This document shows, in pieces, positions 7,635-15,198 of a DNA stretch of 62,665 bases (within the stretch, counting starts at the first letter, position 1; every line of letters starts with the position of its first letter). The DNA lies in contig DATKHB010000016.1 of assembly GCA_035510455.1 (NCBI GenBank), positions 1-62,665 of the forward strand, written 5' to 3'. This DNA is from DATKGL01 sp035510455. GTDB lineage: Bacteria > Patescibacteriota > Saccharimonadia > Saccharimonadales > UBA4665. Below the pieces are notes generated by a model. That model worked only from the letters and a program-made list of their open reading frames with translations, had not been told where the DNA came from and did not search any database. Position numbers and translations under genes: made by a program.

Positions 7635-8034
7635 TAAACGCAAAAAGTCACCTATATAGTAATTGTACTTTTGAACTTTCGGCTTGGTAAGTAGTTAACT
7701 AGGGGTAGTATCGTAAGGAACAAACGAACTATCCCTTTTAACTTTTAAGGTGAGGCTAGTGAACAATCACAATCTTCCCTTAAAAGCCTGAACAAATTAG
7801 ACTTTATATGTAGTCAAACGTGCTAAGGAGTACTCAGCAGCTATGACAGTACGCCAGCGTGTTATCTCCGCCATTAATTGTGGTAACCCATAGCTTGAGT
7901 CGTCCTCCACGAACTGTAATTCATTCATTCTTCTGTTTAAGTTAGGTAAGTTGTATCTGTTAATCCCTAGGTGTAAACCTTTTCAAAACTAAGCTCCGTA
8001 AAACAACCGTATATTTTGCCATTGTTTACCCCTA
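7635..8034. repeat. composite intercassette repeat, full copy R2
   Basis: It has the same order as R1. Hairpin A (7694-7742) keeps its pairing with a G-T wobble (AGGGGTAGT/ACTATCCCT). Hairpin B has different sequence but still pairs at the base (TTTTAAGG with CCTTAAAA). The mini-ORF follows, then a tail (GGTGTAAAC to GTTTACCCC) of the R0 subtype. Conserved pairing despite changed bases suggests the hairpins function as structures. Confidence 0.85.
7797..7928 (-). CDS. conserved repeat-borne mini-protein, copy 2
   Basis: A 43-residue ORF begins MNELQFVEDDSSYGLPQ and ends LTTYKV. It is nearly identical to copy 3 apart from a local change (SLARL versus SQHAL) made by two compensating indels that keep the frame. 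The reading frame continues open upstream with aligned NRY residues. Its function is unknown. Confidence 0.55.
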   Translation of the reverse strand: MNELQFVEDDSSYGLPQLMAEITRWRTVIAAEYSLARLTTYKV

Positions 8035-8058
8035 ACAGATTGATAATTCATTTTGTTA

Positions 8059-8087
8059 TTGACGCGCAGTATCTCTTAAAGTACAAT
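8059..8087 (+). promoter_or_regulatory. yefM/yoeB promoter
   Basis: TTGACG (8059-8064), a 17-bp spacer and TACAAT (8082-8087) end 10 nt before the ATG at 8098. The sequence AAGTAC occurs on both sides of the -10 (8079-8084 and 8091-8096) and is a likely antitoxin-binding element. Confidence 0.65.
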
Positions 8088-8097
8088 ATAAAGTACT

Positions 8098-8352
8098 ATG
8101 AACGTTACAACTATATCAAAGTTCCGTAAGGACGCTAAAAACTATTTTGACCAAGTTATAGATGACCAAGATACATTACTCATTACTCGTAACGACGGCC
8201 AAACTGTGGTTGTTATGTCCTTGTCTCAATATAATTCTCAAGCTGAAACCGACTATCTTAATAGCACATCAGCTAATAGAGAGCATCTACGTAAGTCAAT
8301 GGAGTCACTAAAAGCTGGTAGGCAAGAGAAGCACGAGCTTATAGAAGACTAA
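8098..8352 (+). CDS. yefM: YefM/Phd-family antitoxin
   Basis: The 84-residue protein has the Phd/YefM fold signature: MNVTTISKFRKDAKNYFDQV, then DTLLITRNDGQTVVVMSLSQY, and an acidic C-terminal toxin-binding helix. It should repress its own promoter and neutralise the YoeB toxin that starts 4 nt after its stop. It is the first gene of the third cassette, placed directly after the tail of R2. Confidence 0.88.
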   Translation: MNVTTISKFRKDAKNYFDQVIDDQDTLLITRNDGQTVVVMSLSQYNSQAETDYLNSTSANREHLRKSMESLKAGRQEKHELIED

Positions 8353-8356
8353 TCTC

Positions 8357-8614
8357 ATGCGTAGTATTGTTTTTACACCTGAGGCGTGGGACGACTATCA
8401 GTATTGGTTCAAGCAAGACAGTAAAACTATAAAGAAAATTAACAAGCTTATTAACGATACCCGTAGAGAACCATTCGAGGGTTTAGGTAAACCTGAACCA
8501 CTAAGAGAAAACTATAGTGGCTTTTGGTCTAGACGTATTAATGATAAAGACCGTCTCGTTTATGCGGTAACTGACAGTGAAATAAGAATTATTACTTGTC
8601 GATTTCACTACTAA
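8357..8614 (+). CDS. yoeB: YoeB-family mRNA-interferase toxin
   Basis: The 85-residue protein shows the YoeB pattern: FTPEAWDDYQYWFKQD at the N-terminus, EPFEGLGKPEPLRENYSGFWSRRI in the middle (quoted in two parts: EPFEGLGKPEPL, SGFWSRRI), DKDRLVYAV, and the C-terminal CRFHY holding the catalytic His-Tyr. YoeB cuts mRNA in the ribosomal A site. It forms an operon with yefM. Confidence 0.9.
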   Translation: MRSIVFTPEAWDDYQYWFKQDSKTIKKINKLINDTRREPFEGLGKPEPLRENYSGFWSRRINDKDRLVYAVTDSEIRIITCRFHY

Positions 8615-8703
8615 TCTCTTACTGTGTCAAACGCAGAAAACACTGTTAAATCACTCGCATGGAGCTTAAAACGCACAATAAGTGATAAGTGTTAGCTATC
8701 TGG

Positions 8704-8712
8704 TGATATTAT
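8704..8712 (+). promoter_or_regulatory. extended -10 promoter of the HD-hydrolase gene
   Basis: TG-A-TATTAT ends 6 nt before the ATG at 8719. It is preceded by AGCTATCTGG, the same block as before the methyltransferase cassette gene at 4664. Confidence 0.6.
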
Positions 8713-8718
8713 TAAGTC

Positions 8719-9375
8719 ATGAAATTATTGAATTATAAGTCGGGAGAACTAGCCAAGAAGCTACAAAGTTACCTTGCATCCGACCCACGGTATAAAGCTG
8801 TTTACGATTACACTAAGCAGAGATTCGAAGTTGCTACAGAGCTACCTGCACACAACTGGGCGCACACATATCGAGATACTCTTAACGCAATTGTAATAGG
8901 TGAAGCTGAAGGTGCTGATATGCATATTGTCTTGCCCGCAATAACTATGCATGATATCGGTTTTCTATACGGTGCTACTGGCAAAACTCATGGTGCAATT
9001 GGAGCAGACAAGTTACCCGAATACTTACAGCAAGGGGATATAACTTATTCGCCAAAAGATGTCGCTAAAATAACAAGCTGTATCCGTACTCACAAAGGCA
9101 GTATGCATAATGAAAAACCAGAGAGACTTGAAGCTAAAGTCGTTGCTGACGCTGACCTGCTTGAAAAGTTCGGGCCTTTTGGAGTGTATCAGAACATAAG
9201 GACATTTACTGAGTTTAACTGGCCTTTGGAGCAATCATTAGAACGTCGTAATGAAATATTTACTCTTACTCTTGAAACACCAACAGGTCAGCAATTGGCT
9301 GAACTGGGTAGACAGTTCGTAGCTGACTTCTATAAAGAATTGGGCGAGGCTTTCGAGCCGTATGCAGAAGCCTAA
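8719..9375 (+). CDS. HD-domain phosphohydrolase
   Basis: The 218-residue protein has HD-superfamily metal ligands in order: H in HNWAHTYRDTLN, HD in TMHDIGFLYG, H in IRTHKGS, and D in VADADLLEKFG. The pattern fits small HD hydrolases acting on nucleotides or phosphate esters; the substrate cannot be read from the sequence. It is a cassette gene with its own leaderless promoter, separated from yoeB by 104 bp, and ends 4 bp before repeat R3. Confidence 0.8.
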   Translation: MKLLNYKSGELAKKLQSYLASDPRYKAVYDYTKQRFEVATELPAHNWAHTYRDTLNAIVIGEAEGADMHIVLPAITMHDIGFLYGATGKTHGAIGADKLPEYLQQGDITYSPKDVAKITSCIRTHKGSMHNEKPERLEAKVVADADLLEKFGPFGVYQNIRTFTEFNWPLEQSLERRNEIFTLTLETPTGQQLAELGRQFVADFYKELGEAFEPYAEA

Positions 9376-9379
9376 ACCT

Positions 9380-9798
9380 AAAAACGCAAAAACTCACCTG
9401 TATAGGTAATGTACTTTTGCACTTTCAGCTCGGTAGACGTTAATTGGGGTAGATTCGTGAGGAACAAACGAACTATCCCTTTTAACTTTTAGGGTGTGTT
9501 GATTAAGGTAGATTCGGTGAAAAACCAATAACTCTACCTTAAACAGCCTCGAACAAATTAGACTTTATATGTAGTCAAAGCGTGTTGGGAGTACTCAGCA
9601 GCTATGACAGTACGCCAGCGTGTTATCTCCGCCATTAATTGTGGTAACCCATAGCTTGAGTCGTCCTCCACGAACTGTATTTCATTCATTTTTACCATAG
9701 AACGAACACTTTTATATCTGTTATCCTTGGGGTGTAAACATTTTTGATTTTAAGCACCTAAATTAAATCAGTAAAATTGTGATTGGTTACCCCCTAAC
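9380..9798. repeat. composite intercassette repeat, full copy R3
   Basis: It has the same module order as R1 and R2: hairpin A (about 9439-9486), hairpin B (TTAAGGTAGA pairs with TCTACCTTAA, about 9499-9541), the mini-ORF, then a tail closely resembling the R1 tail (GGGGTGTAAAC ... GTGATTGGTTACCCCC). The repeat begins immediately after the HD gene stop. Confidence 0.85.
9558..9689 (-). CDS. conserved repeat-borne mini-protein, copy 3
   Basis: A 43-residue ORF begins MNEIQFVEDDSSYGLPQ and ends QHALTTYKV. An alternative ATG three codons upstream would give 46 residues. Further upstream the frame aligned with R1 carries TGA and TAA, so the longer R1 form is not conserved here. Confidence 0.55.
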   Translation of the reverse strand: MNEIQFVEDDSSYGLPQLMAEITRWRTVIAAEYSQHALTTYKV

Positions 9799-9881
9799 CA
9801 CAGAGAAAATAGCAGCATATCGCTCGTATGAAGCATAAATGCGATAATTCAGTGTTACCATTAGTTCAGCAGGAGACATAT

Positions 9882-10207
9882 ATGCTATTTGAAGATGTAG
9901 TGAAAAGCGCGGTTGAAATACGAAATAAGTACGACAAGTTAAATAAAAAAAACGTGGTGTCGAATGGAACGAGCAACAGCTAATGGCTGGTTTTGTTGGA
10001 GACGTTGGTGGCTTATCTAAAATTATTATGGCTAAGCATGGGTTAAGGGCTATGGACGACGTTGACACTAAGCTAGCTCACGAACTTTCCGACTGTTTAT
10101 GGTCAGTTCTCGTTTTAGCTAATAAGTACAAAGTTGATTTAACTTCTGAGTTTCAAAAGACAATGAATGAGCTTGATGCTCGTATTGACTTGGAGATGAA
10201 TAACTAA
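9882..10207 (+). pseudogene. MazG-like NTP pyrophosphohydrolase, split by a frameshift in an A-run
   Basis: An AGGAGA site precedes ATG 9882. The frame gives MLFEDVVKSAVEIRNKY and then breaks in a run of eight A at about 9945-9952. The -1 frame continues as RGVEWNEQQLMAGFVGDVGG and AHELSDCLWSVLVLANKY to the stop at 10207. Together they form a roughly 108-residue all-helical protein with MazG-like E..E and ELSDCLW features. The break falls on A-AAA-AAC, a canonical -1 slippery heptamer in the correct register, so it may be programmed frameshifting, a true mutation or a homopolymer sequencing error. Confidence 0.6.
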
Positions 10208-10217
10208 TACAAATGAC

Positions 10218-10251
10218 TTGACATAAAAACTACAGAGTATATACTCTGTAG
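10218..10251 (+). promoter_or_regulatory. second relB/yafQ promoter with perfect 22-bp operator
   Basis: TTGACA (10218-10223), a 16-bp spacer and TATACT (10240-10245) end 7 nt before ATG 10253. A perfect palindrome fills 10230-10251 (half-site CTACAGAGTAT), covering the -10 and start region: a textbook autorepression operator. Its sequence differs from the operator of the first relB, so cross-regulation is not expected. Confidence 0.82.
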
Positions 10252-10252
10252 T

Positions 10253-10522
10253 ATGAATACAGTTATAAGTGTTAAGATAGACAAAGACGTTAAAGCCTCT
10301 GCTCAAGAGGTCGCTAGTAGTGCAGGGTTAACGCTTAGTACGTTGGTTAATGCATACCTACGTCAGGTTGCCGCTACACGTCGTATAGAACTATATGCAC
10401 CCGAACCTATGACTCCGAAACTTGAGAAGCTTATAGAGGAAGTCGAAGCTGAGCTAAAGAGCGGTAGGGCCAGTAAAGAGTTTGATAGTGTTGAAGAGTT
10501 TCTTGCTGACCTTAAAAAATAG
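10253..10522 (+). CDS. relB: RelB/DinJ-family antitoxin, second copy
   Basis: The 89-residue protein has an N-terminal ribbon-helix-helix (VISVKIDKDVKASAQEVAS, TLSTLVNAYLRQVAAT), an acidic central helix (KLEKLIEEVEAELKSG) and a C-terminal toxin-binding part. It is paralogous to the 3876 antitoxin with clear divergence. It lies 5 nt before its toxin and is probably repressed through its promoter palindrome. Confidence 0.88.
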   Translation: MNTVISVKIDKDVKASAQEVASSAGLTLSTLVNAYLRQVAATRRIELYAPEPMTPKLEKLIEEVEAELKSGRASKEFDSVEEFLADLKK

Positions 10523-10527
10523 TAACT

Positions 10528-10788
10528 ATGACAATTCAATACTTGCCAAAGTTTAAGAAGCAGTATAAAAAGCTTCCTAAAAAAATCAGAGACCAGTTTG
10601 ATGAAAGAGTAGAATTATTCTCAGTTGACCCGACTCTACCAATGCTTAAAGTTCACCCATTAAAAGGTAACTTTGCTGGCTATTGGAGTATGAATGTCAG
10701 TGGTGATATTAGAGCACTCTATATTTTACAGGGAGATACTATGATTATCTTTGCACTGATAGGTTCTCATAGCCAGCTGTATGGTTAG
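10528..10788 (+). CDS. yafQ: YafQ-family mRNA-interferase toxin, second copy
   Basis: The 86-residue protein includes YLPKFKKQYKKLPKKIRDQF, HPLKGNFAGYWSMNVSGDIR and the catalytic C-terminus LIGSHSQLYG. It has the same length and signatures as the toxin at 4151. The last cassette of the array ends with this gene; a repeat remnant follows 8 bp later. Confidence 0.88.
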   Translation: MTIQYLPKFKKQYKKLPKKIRDQFDERVELFSVDPTLPMLKVHPLKGNFAGYWSMNVSGDIRALYILQGDTMIIFALIGSHSQLYG

Positions 10789-10796
10789 TCTTCCAC

Positions 10797-10867
10797 CTGA
10801 ACAAATCAGACTTTATATGTAGTTAAAGTATGTTGGGAATACTCAGCAGCTATGACAGTACGCCAGC
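10797..10867. repeat. cassette-array repeat, truncated copy R4
   Basis: This stretch matches only the mini-ORF 3' part of R1-R3: on the minus strand it encodes WRTVIAAEYSQHTLTTYKV and a TGA stop. Homology ends abruptly at about 10867 with no start or tail module. It marks the right end of the array. Changes relative to the other copies are mostly synonymous. Confidence 0.75.
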
Positions 10868-10923
10868 TCTAATTTTGATTGCAACAGCATTACATACTGC
10901 TCTCTATAATTCCTATACTTAAG

Positions 10924-10941
10924 TGACCTTCGGGTCATTTT
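10924..10941 (+). terminator. hairpin-T terminator closing the cassette array
   Basis: The stem TGACC/GGTCA (10924-10928 with 10933-10937) encloses a TTCG tetraloop and is followed by TTTT. The Nudix promoter begins immediately after it. Confidence 0.6.
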
Positions 10942-10955
10942 GCTATACTGAAATT

Positions 10956-11441
10956 ATGGCTAAAGAATGTGATCATCTCAGCGTTGGTGTGATTATTGAA
11001 AAAGACGAAAAGATTGCCTTACTCAGAAGAGCAAACTTTCCAATAGCAATTTCGCCACCAGCTGGACATGTTGATGGACATGGGTCTCTTGAACAGACAG
11101 CTGTTGATGAGGTTTTTGAAGAGCTAGGTCTTATTGTGCCCGTAGAAGGATTGATTAATACTGACATCGTAAATCGTAGAGTTGAAAACAAATGTCAAAG
11201 AATTGGCGGAGATCACCATAGCTGGACGGTTTATCGGGCTACAGATTTTGGCGGCAACCTTAACCCCAGCCCGGACGAGACAAGAGGGGCTGGCTGGTAC
11301 GATAAAAAACAATACGAAATACTGGCAAATCGGACTAGGCAGATGCGAGAAGGCATTCTTACGCCAGAAGAGTGGCGACAAAACCCAGGTCTCGAGGAAG
11401 TTTGGCTTGGATTTTTATCTGAACTCGGTTACATAAACTAG
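10956..11441 (+). CDS. Nudix hydrolase with a variant Nudix box
   Basis: The start at ATG 10956 follows an extended -10 (TGCTATACT, 10941-10949) by 6 nt, so the mRNA is leaderless; it gives 161 residues. The Nudix box GHVDGHGSLEQTAVDEVFEELGL (cited in parts: GHVDGHGSLEQ, DEVFEELGL) keeps the metal-binding E-x-x-E-E core, but the first box Glu is Gly and the usual Arg is Asp. The family hydrolyses nucleoside-diphosphate derivatives; the substrate is unknown. It lies just right of the cassette array. Confidence 0.8.
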   Translation: MAKECDHLSVGVIIEKDEKIALLRRANFPIAISPPAGHVDGHGSLEQTAVDEVFEELGLIVPVEGLINTDIVNRRVENKCQRIGGDHHSWTVYRATDFGGNLNPSPDETRGAGWYDKKQYEILANRTRQMREGILTPEEWRQNPGLEEVWLGFLSELGYIN

Positions 11442-11453
11442 CAAATATAACTG

Positions 11454-12719
11454 TCACGAAGACTTCTCTAGCACGTAAGGTCTGATTTTACACAACAAGT
11501 AAAATGAACCGGTTATAATTAAGATTTTTTCTGGTCTTTCTAGCAGAGTTTTTAGGGCTTCTTTTAGGTCGGTCACTATTTGGATGTTATTAAAACCCTG
11601 TTCATTAAATAAAGACTCAACGGCTTTAGGCTTGACTGATTGATGGTGAAAGTCTTGAGCGGTTTCAAACGAAGTAATTATTAAGAAATTAACTTTACCG
11701 ATAATTTCACTTACGCTAGTTTCTAGACGATATTCTCGGCCAGTAACGAAGCTAATCAGGGCTGCAGCCGGTACTTTAGAATATTTACTGGCTATACTGC
11801 TCATAAGCGCGTGGAGCTTTTGTGAGTTATGAGCACCATCTAAAATGATTGTTTTGCCATTGATCTCGAAAATTTCCATCCTGCCGGGTATTAAAATTTT
11901 AGCTGCCTTGGATGTTTCGCTACTTGTTAGTTTGGGTATATGGTTGTTGCCTAAAATGCACTCAGTAACACTATAAGATAGGCTGAAATTCCTTTTCTGG
12001 AAATCAGGCAAGAATTCAACGCCGCTTAAATCGAGTTTATTAAGCAAGTGAAGCTCACCCCGCCTAAGACGAGTCCTATCGGAAATTACTTTAATAACAG
12101 CCGGCTTTTGACCGTATTTGTAACAAAACACTTTATTGCCCGGTTGGATGATGCCAGCCTTTTGGCTGGTAATTTCGGGCAAAGTTCTGCCCAGGACGTT
12201 TATGTGGTCATAACCGATGTCAGTAATAACGCATACCTTATCGGTCCTGGTGATGACGTTAGTGCCGTCCAATAATCCACCTAACCCAACCTCAATAACG
12301 GCATAGTCCACTTTTTGTCGAGCAAATTCCCAAAAAGCGAAACCTACTAAAAGCTCAAAGTATGTTGGTTTAATGCTGCAACTTTCCACTAGGTCCATGA
12401 ATATGCTAAATTCTGAGCAAAACTCCTTTTCAGGCAGCGGAGTTAAATTGATTTGGACTCTTTCGTTAACCTCCACTATATGGGGCGATACCGTAAGCCC
12501 TACCTTCTTATACCTTTGACCCAGCAAACTTGCTAGATAATAGCAGGTTGAGGTTTTACCAGATGTGCCGGCTACGTGTACTACTGGGTAGCTGTTTTGA
12601 GGATTCCCCAGGTAATCCATGAATAGAAGCATACGGTCTAATACATAGGCCATTTCTATACCCGAGGGCATAAACTCAGACAAAAGTAGCTCAAGTTGCT
12701 TGAAGTTAGAAATATTCAT
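11454..12719 (-). CDS. folC: folylpolyglutamate synthase / Mur-ligase family (FolC)
   Basis: The 421-residue length fits FolC. YPVVHVAGTSGKTSTCYYLA (residues 44-63) is the ATP P-loop in FolC form, GLTVSPHIVEVNERVQI is the next conserved block, EVGLGGLLDGTN holds the Mg-binding segment, and ILDGAHNSQKL opens the C-terminal domain. The enzyme adds glutamates to folates, or in reduced genomes may modify a related acceptor. A TATACT box (minus strand, 12726-12731) lies 6 nt before the ATG, again suggesting a leaderless mRNA. Confidence 0.88.
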   Translation of the reverse strand: MNISNFKQLELLLSEFMPSGIEMAYVLDRMLLFMDYLGNPQNSYPVVHVAGTSGKTSTCYYLASLLGQRYKKVGLTVSPHIVEVNERVQINLTPLPEKEFCSEFSIFMDLVESCSIKPTYFELLVGFAFWEFARQKVDYAVIEVGLGGLLDGTNVITRTDKVCVITDIGYDHINVLGRTLPEITSQKAGIIQPGNKVFCYKYGQKPAVIKVISDRTRLRRGELHLLNKLDLSGVEFLPDFQKRNFSLSYSVTECILGNNHIPKLTSSETSKAAKILIPGRMEIFEINGKTIILDGAHNSQKLHALMSSIASKYSKVPAAALISFVTGREYRLETSVSEIIGKVNFLIITSFETAQDFHHQSVKPKAVESLFNEQGFNNIQIVTDLKEALKTLLERPEKILIITGSFYLLCKIRPYVLEKSS

Positions 12720-13056
12720 CCGTAAAGTATATTCTAACCTAACAGCCTAAAATAGCTAGCAACGTAAAAACTAAACAAAATGGGTCAATATTGTTTTTCG
12801 ATAAATTTAGAAATACCTTTTAATTTATCTTAGCCACTGAAAGAACTGCAACGTCAGAGAATTAAAGTACTTCTTAGAATGAATAATAGTTTTTTTCATA
12901 GTAGTTTTTCTAGTTATCGGTCACTATCAGTTTTATACCTGCATTAGCGGTTTGTCAACAAACAACTACGATTAACCTCAACATTTTTTAGTTAAGCTTA
13001 CTTAAAAAGGAGTATATTTGACCACTGGTCTCTCGTTACATACAACTGGCCAAGAA
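12720..13056. other. intergenic stretch between folC and a surface-protein gene
   Basis: Apart from the folC -10 box at 12726-12731, I see no gene, RNA or repeat in these 337 AT-rich bases. Confidence 0.5.
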
Positions 13057-13884
13057 TTAATTAAGGACAAAAGATTCAAATATCGACTGAGTTTGTTGGA
13101 ATATGTCGGCGTTCTGCCAAGTTGAGCTAGTAAGCATAAGGTTAGTCGCTCCGCTGCCGGTGCAGGCTGTGGTACTGCAAGCATAGACACTAGCGCTAAT
13201 GACTGGATCCAGGCCAGTTAAATCTGCTGCATTGATTGTTTCATCTTGAGTGAACTGGAACGGCCCCGTTAGCATAGCTTCATTAAAGGAATTGGCTGTA
13301 TTTTGGCCACTTAGGCTTATGAAAGTCATATAGGGGTATTGATACTGATCACTCGCCGGCGAAGTGTATCCAATTTGTTGAGAAGTTGCCGCCGCTACAG
13401 CGCTATTGGAAGTCGTTAGTTCTTCAATGCCGTCACTGCTCGGCCTGACACTTACTACAATTTTACCGGTCACGCTGGCGTTGCTGGCGTTTATTATGGA
13501 GACTAGCGGCGAAGTAACAGTAATCGGCTGGCTGCTGCCAATCGAGGTCTTAGCCGGGGAGACTGCCCAATCTTTCGGATAGCTGAAAGATAGATTAAGA
13601 TCTTGCTCAGTGGATACGTACTTAGTGATTGAAGAATTTGCTGAGGAGATTTTAGCAGGAGATACCCGACTACTATCACTAGTTTTACCGGTCGGTTTAT
13701 GATTCTTGGAGTGGAGAAGAACGCCTCCGATCACTAACACGATCACCACTGCTGCTATAGAGGCTAACAAACGGTAGTTTTTTTTGTTCTTCTTCTGCTG
13801 TTTTAAGGAGTGGGAAAATGATGGTGAATGCCCGCTACTAATATTATCTACAGGTGTAGGATAGTTAAACTCTGCCTTAACCAT
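13057..13884 (-). CDS. membrane-anchored extracellular protein
   Basis: The 275-residue protein has a cytoplasmic N-terminus rich in Ser, His and Lys (SLKQQKKNKKNYR). One membrane helix spans about residues 40-60 (LLASIAAVVIVLVIGGVLL), followed by a Ser/Thr-rich exterior domain including DLNLSFSYPKDW, a PsbP-like opening, and a Cys pair (ACSTTAC). This tripartite layout matches other surface proteins of the window. A TATAAT box (minus strand, 13891-13896) sits 6 nt before the ATG. Function is unknown. Confidence 0.7.
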   Translation of the reverse strand: MVKAEFNYPTPVDNISSGHSPSFSHSLKQQKKNKKNYRLLASIAAVVIVLVIGGVLLHSKNHKPTGKTSDSSRVSPAKISSANSSITKYVSTEQDLNLSFSYPKDWAVSPAKTSIGSSQPITVTSPLVSIINASNASVTGKIVVSVRPSSDGIEELTTSNSAVAAATSQQIGYTSPASDQYQYPYMTFISLSGQNTANSFNEAMLTGPFQFTQDETINAADLTGLDPVISASVYACSTTACTGSGATNLMLTSSTWQNADIFQQTQSIFESFVLN

Positions 13885-14012
13885 GTTTTGATTATACGCT
13901 CATATATTTGAGATTAGCCCAAAAAATTAGGTTACCTAAAATCAAAATTTCAGGAGACTATTTGCCTTGTGATTGGAGAAATTGTGATAGATCTACTGGC
14001 CATCTACGCTGG

Positions 14013-14342
14013 TCACCGAGTAAGCAGACCCGGCGAACCGTCTACGGTGGGTGCGTTTGGAAAAGCAAAAGGTGTTGTTGTGCTGGCGCCCTTTAGCGAT
14101 TTGAGCAAAGTACTAAGAGCGATGCCGCCTGCAGATTTTCCGAATAACTGAGTTGGGTTCGGGATTGGGCTGGTTACTTTAATATTGTTGGGAGTATAAG
14201 CACTAGTAGATTCATAAAGGGCTCCAAACTGCTGGTTATTTATTAGGGCATGGTTATCGTTCAGCTCAACTCTGGTGTTTCTAGCTAGGTCTAAAGCGTA
14301 AGTGGCCTCTATAAGACCCTGTGTCCAGCTACCCTTAACCAA
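14013..14342 (-). CDS. doubtful ORF, possibly a gene remnant (109 aa)
   Basis: This minus-strand frame uses a TTG start. Its composition (Ser/Thr/Asn/Pro-rich, KVTSPIPNPTQLFGKSAGG) resembles the C-terminal part of an exported protein, but no signal or membrane segment is present. It is divergent from the HD gene at 14380. It may be the end of a decayed gene. A competing plus-strand frame over 13969-14151 looks weaker. Confidence 0.3.
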   Translation of the reverse strand: MVKGSWTQGLIEATYALDLARNTRVELNDNHALINNQQFGALYESTSAYTPNNIKVTSPIPNPTQLFGKSAGGIALSTLLKSLKGASTTTPFAFPNAPTVDGSPGLLTR

Positions 14343-14379
14343 GTTGGAACGATCTTAGTAGATGTATAATCTTATACTA

Positions 14380-14988
14380 ATGGATATACCAACACCTACC
14401 AACAAACCGGCCATTAAACGTATTATCGAATTACAAAGTATGTTGCTAGTTTTTCATTCAATAGACCGTAAGGTATGTATACCTCCCACAATCGACAAAG
14501 CAGAGAACGATATAGAGCATAGCTTCTCGCTAGGTATGATCGCATGGTTCTTGGCAGCCTATTTTCCTCATCTAGATGCTAATAAGCTGATTAAGCTCAG
14601 CCTAGCCCACGATATTGTTGAAGTCCATGCAGGCGATACTTTCTCTTATGATAAAGGGGCTACTAAAAGTCAAAAAGACCGAGAACAACAAGCAGTAGTA
14701 AGGTTAAAAAAGGAGTGGGCAGATTTTTCTGGCATGATTGAGGCTATTTTGGAGTACGAAGATGGCAAGACGGAGGAAGCTAAATTTGTGTACGCTTTGG
14801 ATAAATTACAACCAGCAATCATGGACTATCTTAATGAAGGTCGTAACTGGCGTAGGTTAGGCATTACATTCGCTAAATTTATAGAAGAGAAAGAAAAGAA
14901 AATCCCAAGGTCTCCTGAAATAACAGAGTACTATCATGAGTTGTGCAGTATTTTAGAGATAAATCTGCATCTATTCCCTCAATCATAG
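14380..14988 (+). CDS. HD-domain hydrolase (YfbR/5'-nucleotidase-like)
   Basis: The start at ATG 14380 lies 9 nt after a TATAAT box (14365-14370); the earlier ATG at 14362 overlaps that promoter. The 202-residue protein has HD-family metal ligands: H in DIEHSFSL, HD in LAHDIVEVHAGD, and D in ALDKLQPAIMDY. The spacing matches the HD_3 group that includes the dNMP 5'-nucleotidase YfbR. It probably dephosphorylates deoxynucleotides or similar small phosphates. It lies just upstream of tRNA-Arg. Confidence 0.8.
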   Translation: MDIPTPTNKPAIKRIIELQSMLLVFHSIDRKVCIPPTIDKAENDIEHSFSLGMIAWFLAAYFPHLDANKLIKLSLAHDIVEVHAGDTFSYDKGATKSQKDREQQAVVRLKKEWADFSGMIEAILEYEDGKTEEAKFVYALDKLQPAIMDYLNEGRNWRRLGITFAKFIEEKEKKIPRSPEITEYYHELCSILEINLHLFPQS

Positions 14989-14991
14989 ATA

Positions 14992-15067
14992 TGGTACCCG
15001 CGGAGGGATTCGAACCCCCGACTTCTGCGTCCGAAGCGCAGCGCTCTATCCACTGAGCTACGCGGGC
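14992..15067 (-). tRNA. tRNA-Arg (anticodon TCG)
   Basis: On the minus strand: acceptor GCCCGCG with CGCGGGT, D arm AGCTCAGTGGATAGAGC, anticodon loop CTTCGGA (anticodon TCG), T arm CGGGGGTTCGAATCCCTCC, discriminator A and encoded CCA. Confidence 0.95.
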
Positions 15068-15198
15068 TAATGGTTAAACACACCAAAGTCCTATATATTA
15101 TAACTGATATAAATTCTGATTGATCAGAGTATTTGTATAAACGTGAGATATTCAGATATCCGGTTTATATGAGCCAGTTTTTTCTGTATGCTAGGAAA

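Noticed and set aside
5904..9798. Classic integron attC sites
   Set aside because: The repeats contain dyads but I could not find paired RYYYAAC and GTTRRRY boxes in attC spacing, and no IntI-type tyrosine recombinase is in the window. The integron idea is kept only as an analogy.
13969..14151. Plus-strand ORF of 60 aa
   Set aside because: It overlaps the antisense frame at 14013-14342, has no promoter or SD and no family resemblance.
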